A stretch of DNA of 12,730 nucleotides, from the NCBI GenBank assembly GCA_017558545.1, contig JAFYUG010000348.1:1-12730 (forward strand). The letters run 5' to 3'. The position numbers and the translations under genes are program-made. Below, piece after piece: positions 7,955 through 12,730 of the stretch. The notes under the pieces were generated by a model. The model saw nothing but the letters and a program-made list of their open reading frames with translations. It was not told the origin of the DNA and did no database searches. This stretch comes from Oscillospiraceae bacterium (GTDB lineage Bacteria > Bacillota > Clostridia > Oscillospirales > Oscillospiraceae). Position 1 is the stretch's first letter. Every line of letters starts with the position of its first letter.

Positions 7955-9880
7955 TCACTTGTCGATTTTCAGCTTGCGCAATGTGGCCTTGGTGGGCAGA
8001 CCGTTCTGATTCCAGCCGCGGGCGCGGTAATAGGTCTTTTTCAGCTTCTCAAGAGGCACTTTGGTGGTAGGATCATCGGGATTCTGGGGCACATCGGTGA
8101 GGCGCTTGGGAAGAGTATCGTCAAAGGCGCTTACGCCGAACTTGGCGTTAACCTTGCGCTCAAGGTTATATCCGCGCTCACCGCAGCGCATATACTTGCC
8201 GAAGGTCATGGGCATACCAAGGGCATATTTAATCATCTTGGTATGGTGGAATACAGGCAGATGCAAAGCGGCAACGGTGGGGAACTTATTGAGGAAACGC
8301 AGCGCCCAGCCAAGATAAGGCACAAGGAAGTTCACCGTGGAGGTGATGGGGCCGTTGGGGCGGGTGAGCAGGAAGCCGGGGAAGAAGGCATAGGAGGTGA
8401 AGAGGCACTGGCCGGAGGCGGAAATCATCTCCATGAGGTGTTGGAACATACCCGTTCCGTCTGCCTTGGCATGGGGAGTCTGGGAATTTATGTTGAGGCC
8501 GAGACCTTCCATAATTACCATGTAGCCGCCGTTGAGGTGGCAGCCGCCGCGGTTGCTGACGGCGTAGCCAAGACCCATACCGACAGCCTTTCGAGGCTCG
8601 TATGCGGCCAGCTCCAGACCCTTGGACTGGATGGCAAATTCCTTGCCGCCATATCTTTCGCTGAGGCGGCGGCTGCCGTCGGCCAGCTCTGCGCCTACGC
8701 CGCGGCGATAGGCGATGTCCTCCCAAATGGCGGAAATGCCGTCGGTGTCGCCAAAGCGAAGACCGTTATCCCAAAGTCCCTTTTCGTTGGCCTCCATTGC
8801 ATAGGCCAAAGTGCTGGCGGCGGAAATGGTGTCCATGCCCAGCTCGTCCAGCTCGTTATTCCAGCGGAGAATTTTCTCAAGGTCGTTGTTGAGAATGCCG
8901 CCGCCAAGAAGGCCTAGGGTTTCAAGCTCGGGGCCTTTAACCTCGTGGCCGCATACATTAACGGTGCGGGCGCACTTGATGGGGCAGCTGAGGCAGCCCT
9001 TGTTTACTATGTTGTGCTCCTCGGCCAGAGTTTCGCCGTTGACCTTTTCAAAGTCCTCGTAATGGCCGTAGTTATAGTTCTTGGTGGAGAGAAGTCCGCG
9101 CATCTGCATGCTGCTCACCAAGCCTGCTGTGCCCAAACGGGGCAGCTGGTTGCCGGTGAGAGGGTGGTTGCGGAGATACTTAAACCACTTTTTCAGATGG
9201 GCGGCGGTCTTTTCGGGGTTGGAGATGGGGATATCGTGGTTGCCGCTGACGGTGATGGCCTTGAGATTTTTCCAGCCGAATACCGCACCAACGCCGGTGC
9301 GTCCGCCTGCGCGCTCATCGCTGACAACGGCGGAGTAGAGCACGAGATTTTCTCCGGCAGGGCCTATGCAAAGCTTGCCGAAGCGAGCCTTCTTGCCTGC
9401 TTTTGCGGAGAGAAGGTCTGTGAGGGCGTCCTGAGTTTCGGTGGTTTTCATGCCCCAAAGCTCTTGGGCGCTATGGAAAATGAACTTATCGTTGTGGATT
9501 TCCAGCCAGCTTCTCTCGGGGCATTTGCCCTTGAGAATAAGGGCATCCATACCCGCCTTTTTCAGATACCATCCGAAGGTGCCGCCGCAGTTGGAGCTGG
9601 TGATAAGCCCGGTCTGGGGGGAGAGGGTGGAGAGGTTGAAGCGGGAGGAGCTGGGAGCGCCGGTGCCCGTGAGGGGGCCGGTGGAGATAACGATTAGGTT
9701 TTCCTCGCTGAAGGGTCTCTCGCTGCCGCTGAAATTATCATCCAGTATTTTTGCGGCCATCATTTTGCCGCCGATGAACATCTCGCGCTGTTTGTCGGTC
9801 CATGGGTATTCCTCGGCCTTGCCGGTAGTGAGGTCAAGTATCATAACCTTGCCCATGTAACCGCCGTAACGACTAAGCAT
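7955..9880 (-). CDS. Aldehyde:ferredoxin oxidoreductase (tungsten/molybdenum bispterin)
   Basis: 641 aa from ATG 9880-9878. I prefer this to the ATG at 9895 because the in-frame GGAGG (9891-9887) sits 8 nt before it and would otherwise be coding. Family reaction: aldehyde + 2 oxidised ferredoxin + H2O to carboxylate + 2 reduced ferredoxin, reversible at low potential. Seen: N-terminal YGGYMGKVMILDL strand; GPLTGTGAPSSSRFN pterin region near 68-82; cluster ligands CLSCPIKC (C296, C299, C303) and distal C492 in SGQCLF, matching the CxxCxxxC plus distant Cys plan of Pyrococcus enzyme; SNRGGCHLNGG near 442-452 in the second pterin-binding region; C-terminal YYRARGWNQNGLPT. Length fits the AOR family (about 600-700). 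First gene of the operon. Metal and substrate cannot be read from sequence; some homologues (YdhV type) have no assigned substrate. Confidence 0.93.
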   Translation of the reverse strand: MLSRYGGYMGKVMILDLTTGKAEEYPWTDKQREMFIGGKMMAAKILDDNFSGSERPFSEENLIVISTGPLTGTGAPSSSRFNLSTLSPQTGLITSSNCGGTFGWYLKKAGMDALILKGKCPERSWLEIHNDKFIFHSAQELWGMKTTETQDALTDLLSAKAGKKARFGKLCIGPAGENLVLYSAVVSDERAGGRTGVGAVFGWKNLKAITVSGNHDIPISNPEKTAAHLKKWFKYLRNHPLTGNQLPRLGTAGLVSSMQMRGLLSTKNYNYGHYEDFEKVNGETLAEEHNIVNKGCLSCPIKCARTVNVCGHEVKGPELETLGLLGGGILNNDLEKILRWNNELDELGMDTISAASTLAYAMEANEKGLWDNGLRFGDTDGISAIWEDIAYRRGVGAELADGSRRLSERYGGKEFAIQSKGLELAAYEPRKAVGMGLGYAVSNRGGCHLNGGYMVIMEGLGLNINSQTPHAKADGTGMFQHLMEMISASGQCLFTSYAFFPGFLLTRPNGPITSTVNFLVPYLGWALRFLNKFPTVAALHLPVFHHTKMIKYALGMPMTFGKYMRCGERGYNLERKVNAKFGVSAFDDTLPKRLTDVPQNPDDPTTKVPLEKLKKTYYRARGWNQNGLPTKATLRKLKIDK

Positions 9881-9904
9881 AGTATCCGCCTCCATATCAA
9901 ACTT

Positions 9905-9917
9905 TATTATGATAATA
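9905..9917. promoter_or_regulatory. 13-bp palindrome at the aldehyde operon transcription start
   Basis: TATTATGATAATA, 6-bp perfect arms with one central base. It abuts the -10 box of the leftward promoter and covers its predicted start site, a usual place for a repressor. AT-rich palindromes arise by chance fairly often, so support is modest. Confidence 0.3.
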
Positions 9918-9945
9918 GTATAGGTTGCAAAATGCGCTCTGTCAA
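9917..9945 (-). promoter_or_regulatory. Sigma-A promoter of the aldehyde/alcohol operon
   Basis: Minus strand: TTGACA (9945-9940, 6/6), 17-nt spacer, TATACT (9922-9917, 5/6). Predicted start near 9910, leaving a leader of about 30 nt to the ATG at 9880 with the GGAGG in it. It interleaves with the opposing promoter at 9925-9953. Confidence 0.85.
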
Positions 9946-9953
9946 TTTATAAT
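9925..9953 (+). promoter_or_regulatory. Sigma-A promoter of the GlpA/GlpB-like operon
   Basis: TTGCAA (9925-9930, 5/6), 17-nt spacer, TATAAT (9948-9953, 6/6). Predicted start near 9960, about 26 nt before the ATG at 9986. The ribosome site AAGGG lies 8 nt before that ATG. Its spacer contains the -35 box of the leftward promoter. Confidence 0.85.
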
Positions 9954-9985
9954 CAACATAATAACAATTTAAAAGGGTAAAAACC

Positions 9986-11461
9986 ATGAATAAATATGAT
10001 GTTGCCGTTATAGGCGGCGGAGTTCTGGGCTGCTTTGCCGCAAGAGAGCTATGCCGCTATGAACTTAATACGGTTTTGATAGAGGCAAGGGAGGATGTTT
10101 GCACGGGAATTTCCCGCGCCAACACCGCAATAGTCTATTCCGGCTATGACACCGCCCCCAATACCCTAAAAACAGAAATGTGCCTTCGCGCCAACGAAAG
10201 CTGTCATCTTCTCTGCGCTGAGCTGGGTGTTAAGTTTAAGCGCTGCGGCTCGCTGATGATAAGCCTCGGGGAGCGGGGAGATAAGGTTTTGCGCAAAAAG
10301 TATGAGCAGGGCCTTGAAAACGGCGTTCCCGATTTGAAACTTCTTAGCGGCGAGGAGGTCTGCGCCCTTGAAAAGGGGCTTACGGACAAGGTGACTCTTG
10401 GCCTTCTCTGCCCCGGCACCGGCACAGTTAACCCTTGGGAAGTGTGCATAGCTGCCTATGAAAATGCTCTCCATAATGGCCTTCATAGCCGCCTTGGTGA
10501 AAAAGTTCTCTCCATAGAAAAGCCGGATGAGGGCTACGCGCTGCAAACAGACAAGGGCGAAATTTTCGCAAAGGCCATTGTGAACTGCGGCGGCCTTTAT
10601 AGCGCTGAAGTGCGGGAGATGTGCCACCGTCCCGAAGTGCGTATTTTCCCCAAGCGAGGGGACTATCTCATTTTCGATAAGTCCGAAGGAAATGTCCTCA
10701 GCCGCGTCATATTCCATGAGCCTGAGGAAAAGGGCAAGGGTCTCACCGCTGTTCCCACTGTGGACGGCAATCTGCTTGTTGGCCCTTCGGAGCTGCCTTT
10801 GGATGGGGAGTGGGACTTTGCCACAACAGAAGAGGGAATGGATTTTCTCATGTCCCTTTGCGAGGAAATTTTGCCCTCTCTTAATAGGGATAAGCTCATC
10901 CGCTCTTTCGGAGCTATTCGCCCCAATCCTTTCCATGTGACGGAAAAGCCGGACGGCAGCTACGAGAGGGAGAAAAGAGGCATAAATTCCTTCACCATTC
11001 TCTCCGATGATGAGGGGGCTTTCCTCAGCCTCATAGGCATAAAAACTCCCGGTCTCACCTGCTCCCATGAGCTTGGAGAATATATTTCCGCAAAAATCGC
11101 GGAAAAGCTCAATGCGGAGAAAAAAGAAAGCTTTGACCCCATTCGCCCAGCCCCCATATCCCTTGCCAAGGCAAGCGCCGAGGAGCGGAAAAAGGCGGCG
11201 GAGGCTAATCCCCTCTATGGCCGCATAGTTTGCCGCTGCGCAGGTATAAGCGAGGGGGAGGTTGTGGACGCCATTGCCCGGGGCGCAAAAACTCTTGACG
11301 GCGTGAAACGCAGAGCGGGAACGGGCATGGGTCGCTGCCAAGGCGGCTTTTGCTCCACGAGGATAATGGAAATCCTTGCCCGGGAGCTGGGAGTGTCCCT
11401 TTCCGAGATTAGCAAAGACGGGGGAGAGAGCTTTGTAGCGGGAGGATGCTGCCATGAATAA
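9986..11461 (+). CDS. GlpA-like FAD oxidoreductase with C-terminal BFD-like [2Fe-2S] domain
   Basis: 491 aa. N-terminal FAD-binding Rossmann motif GGGVLG (10-15) with acidic E33 at the end of the second strand, then a DAO-type fold to about residue 375 (PKRGDYLIF; GLTAVPTVDGNLLVGP; IGIKTPGLTCSHELG). Residues about 410-470 form a BFD-like domain with C416, C418, C451 and C456 (CRC and CQGGFC) for a [2Fe-2S] cluster. This architecture is that of the clostridial anaerobic glycerol-3-phosphate dehydrogenase subunit A family: glycerol-3-phosphate to dihydroxyacetone phosphate with electrons leaving through partner flavin and iron-sulfur proteins. Related DAO-BFD proteins act on other hydroxy or amino acids, so the substrate is inferred. 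It overlaps the next gene by 8 bp (ATGAATAA). A rather cysteine-rich tail (GGCCHE) ends it. Confidence 0.88.
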   Translation: MNKYDVAVIGGGVLGCFAARELCRYELNTVLIEAREDVCTGISRANTAIVYSGYDTAPNTLKTEMCLRANESCHLLCAELGVKFKRCGSLMISLGERGDKVLRKKYEQGLENGVPDLKLLSGEEVCALEKGLTDKVTLGLLCPGTGTVNPWEVCIAAYENALHNGLHSRLGEKVLSIEKPDEGYALQTDKGEIFAKAIVNCGGLYSAEVREMCHRPEVRIFPKRGDYLIFDKSEGNVLSRVIFHEPEEKGKGLTAVPTVDGNLLVGPSELPLDGEWDFATTEEGMDFLMSLCEEILPSLNRDKLIRSFGAIRPNPFHVTEKPDGSYEREKRGINSFTILSDDEGAFLSLIGIKTPGLTCSHELGEYISAKIAEKLNAEKKESFDPIRPAPISLAKASAEERKKAAEANPLYGRIVCRCAGISEGEVVDAIARGAKTLDGVKRRAGTGMGRCQGGFCSTRIMEILARELGVSLSEISKDGGESFVAGGCCHE

Positions 11462-12344
11462 ATATGATGTTTTGGTGGTTGGCGGCGGCGCTGCAGGCAT
11501 GGCCGCGGCCCTCTCCGCCAAGGAAGCTGGAGCTAAAAAGGTGCTCATTTGCGAAAGAGAGCCCTCCCCCGGCGGCATTTTGCGCCAGTGCATACATAAT
11601 GGCTTCGGCCTTGGCTATTTCCACGAGGATTTAACGGGCACGGAGTATGCCCACCGCTTCATTTCCCGCCTTGAAAATAGCGAAACCGAGTTTCGGGGCG
11701 ATACCACGGTGCTGGAAATCCGCCCTGACCGAACTGCCCTCATCTCTTCCTTTGGCTGCGTTGAGGAAATCGCCTTTGATAAGTGCCTTTTGGCCACCGG
11801 CTGCCGTGAGAGAGCCATTGGCTCCCTGCCCGTCAGCGGTACCCGACCGGCAGGCGTTTTCTCCGCAGGCACGGCTCAGAAAATGGTTAATCTCATGGGT
11901 CTTGATGTAGGAAGGCGTATAGTAATTCTGGGCAGCGGCGATATAGGTATGATAATGGCTCGGCGCTTTTCCATTTTGGGCAAGGAAGTTGTGGCCATGG
12001 TGGAAAAAGAAGCTTGCCTCGGCGGCCTTGTGAGGAATGTGCAAAACTGCATTGAGGCCTATAATATCCCCGTTCTCACCCGCTCAACGGTCACGAAAAT
12101 CCACGGCAGAGCAAGGGTGGAGGCTGTCACGGTGCGTGATTTACTCAGCGGGGAGGAGCAGACCATCCCATGCGATACTCTTATTGTTTCCGTTGGCTTA
12201 ATTCCGGAGCGGGAGCTTGTAGATGGCTTTGAGGAACTGCCAAGCTGGCTTGCCCTATGCGGCAACTGCGAAAAAGTGTACGAAATCGTGGACTCCGTCA
12301 CGGTTCAGTCGGAGAAAACCGCGAGAGAAATATTGTCTGATTAA
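11454..12344 (+). CDS. GlpB-like FAD/NAD(P)-binding oxidoreductase, short form
   Basis: 296 aa. Two dinucleotide-binding motifs, GGGAAG (10-15) and GSGDIG (160-165), in a pyridine-nucleotide disulfide oxidoreductase-like fold; it lacks a redox CxxC. Family marks: GGILRQCIHNGFG (40-52), ATGCRER (114-120), FSAGTAQ (136-142), SVGLIPE (246-252), LCGN (268-271). These fit the flavoprotein that partners the GlpA-like protein in Clostridia and passes its electrons on. Compared with the family as I remember it, the stretch between SVGLIPE and the xCGN motif is about 25 residues shorter and lacks the usual GPxVD...TSxPG part, so FAD contacts there may differ. GGGAGGA lies 7 nt before the ATG, which sits inside the stop region of the upstream gene, implying coupled translation. 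No DUF1667 gene, the common third member, follows. Confidence 0.85.
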   Translation: MNKYDVLVVGGGAAGMAAALSAKEAGAKKVLICEREPSPGGILRQCIHNGFGLGYFHEDLTGTEYAHRFISRLENSETEFRGDTTVLEIRPDRTALISSFGCVEEIAFDKCLLATGCRERAIGSLPVSGTRPAGVFSAGTAQKMVNLMGLDVGRRIVILGSGDIGMIMARRFSILGKEVVAMVEKEACLGGLVRNVQNCIEAYNIPVLTRSTVTKIHGRARVEAVTVRDLLSGEEQTIPCDTLIVSVGLIPERELVDGFEELPSWLALCGNCEKVYEIVDSVTVQSEKTAREILSD

Positions 12345-12347
12345 CTC

Positions 12348-12644
12348 TTGGAGGACCGGAACAAGAAGAAATTTTTATCATGCATTTTGATAGTCTTGGC
12401 GCTGCTTGCGCTGCCCGTAATGGCTTTCGCCGATAATAGCGACGAAGGCTCCGCCGGCGAGGGCGCGCCCCAGAGCAGCGCAAATCCCTTCGCCGATGTT
12501 GCCGAAAGCCAGTATTACTATGACGCTGTCCTTTGGGCCGTTGAGAATGGTATAACCACCGGCATGAGCGCAAACTCCTTTGCACCCAATGCCACCTGCA
12601 CAAGAGGACAGATAGTAACCTTCCTCTATAGAGCATATCAGTAA
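12348..12644 (+). CDS. Small secreted single-SLH-domain protein with damaged start region
   Basis: 98 aa if begun at TTG 12348. A basic stretch (NKKK) and hydrophobic core (LSCILIVLALLALPVMAFA) form a signal peptide, a short acidic/Ser/Gly linker follows, and residues about 46-98 are one SLH domain: PFADVAESQYYYDAVLWAV, GITTG, FAPNATCTRGQIVTFLYRA. SLH binds secondary cell-wall polymers; proteins normally carry three copies, so one copy alone may bind poorly or need to oligomerise. Start is doubtful. TTG has no ribosome site and lies 3 nt after the upstream stop, so it would depend on re-initiation. GGAGG at 12350-12354 is 8 nt before AAG (12363), where an ATG would give the typical MKKFL signal peptide. 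Could therefore be a recently silenced gene or a remnant of a larger SLH protein. Confidence 0.7.
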   Translation: MEDRNKKKFLSCILIVLALLALPVMAFADNSDEGSAGEGAPQSSANPFADVAESQYYYDAVLWAVENGITTGMSANSFAPNATCTRGQIVTFLYRAYQ

Positions 12645-12651
12645 AATAACC

Positions 12652-12690
12652 AACACCGCCTATGGAAAAAGCCATAGGCGGTGTTTTTTT
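12652..12690 (+). terminator. Rho-independent terminator of the GlpA/GlpB/SLH operon
   Basis: Perfect 14-bp stem AACACCGCCTATGG (12652-12665) with 12672-12685 around a 6-nt loop, followed by a seven-T run (12684-12690). It begins 8 nt after the TAA of the SLH gene and fits a rightward transcript only. Confidence 0.95.
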
Positions 12691-12700
12691 GTTTTCAAGA

Positions 12701-12730
12701 CCTTCCCTTGGGGGAAGGTGGCACGGCTGA
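12701..12730. repeat. Start of a dispersed intergenic hairpin repeat, cut by window edge
   Basis: CCTTCCC (12701-12707), loop TTGG, GGGAAGG (12712-12718), then TGGCACGGCTGA. I recall CCTTCCC...GGGAAGGTGGC followed by a second small inverted repeat as a repeat family found many times between genes in Faecalibacterium and relatives. Seen here is only the first hairpin; assignment to the family is from memory. Confidence 0.55.

Noticed and set aside
7889..9697. Plus-strand open frames of 342 and 250 codons opposite the aldehyde oxidoreductase
   Set aside because: No family motif and no ribosome site; the minus-strand gene carries all cluster and pterin motifs.
9881..9895. Upstream ATG at 9895 as start of the aldehyde oxidoreductase
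   Set aside because: Using it would place the GGAGG ribosome site inside the coding region; the ATG at 9880 has ideal spacing from it.
10166..11593. 475-codon minus-strand open frame
   Set aside because: Antisense shadow of the GlpA-like gene, which has intact FAD and [2Fe-2S] motifs and a promoter.

Overview
The window looks like a chromosomal piece of an anaerobic Bacillota (class Clostridia), probably a gut Oscillospirales-type organism. Clues are strong AGGAGG-type ribosome sites, S-layer homology (SLH) and clostridial YD-repeat surface proteins, a tungsten/molybdenum aldehyde:ferredoxin oxidoreductase operon, a clostridial GlpA/GlpB-type pair, and at the right edge the start of a CCTTCCC/GGGAAGG hairpin repeat that I recall as common between genes in this group. 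The genus assignment is inference.

Left part, 1-5670, minus strand: one very large gene enters from its start at 5670 and leaves the window with no stop codon. It encodes at least 1890 residues: signal peptide, a 13-unit pentapeptide repeat (PEVIE type), a DNRLRE-like region, YD repeats interrupted by two carbohydrate-binding-like jelly-roll regions, a second YD block, then SLH domains. The long plus-strand open frames here are shadows. Its leader (5671-5970) holds a 19-bp palindrome.

Middle, 6012-9880, minus strand: a compact three-gene operon. It encodes an aldehyde:ferredoxin oxidoreductase, a MoaD/ThiS-like sulfur carrier and an in-frame fusion of a four-cluster ferredoxin to an iron-type alcohol dehydrogenase, ending at a perfect 14-bp hairpin terminator (5961-6004). 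The inferred job is ferredoxin-coupled interconversion of acid, aldehyde and alcohol, with a dedicated sulfur carrier for the pterin cofactor. The fusion has a strong internal ribosome site and ATG, so free alcohol dehydrogenase is probably also made.

Right part, 9986-12644, plus strand: a GlpA-like flavoprotein with a C-terminal BFD-type [2Fe-2S] domain overlaps by 8 bp a short GlpB-like flavoprotein. A 98-residue secreted single-SLH protein follows, then a strong terminator (12652-12690). The usual third partner (DUF1667 protein) is absent. The SLH gene seems to have lost its original ATG (now AAG) behind a well-placed ribosome site.

The two operons diverge from 9881-9985, where two near-consensus promoters are interleaved face to face: each has a 17-bp spacer and each -35 lies inside the other's spacer. 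The aldehyde/alcohol operon and the glycerol-3-phosphate-type operon therefore probably exclude each other at initiation. This promoter arrangement, the fusion with internal start, and the SLH-capped truncated YD protein are the main points of interest.
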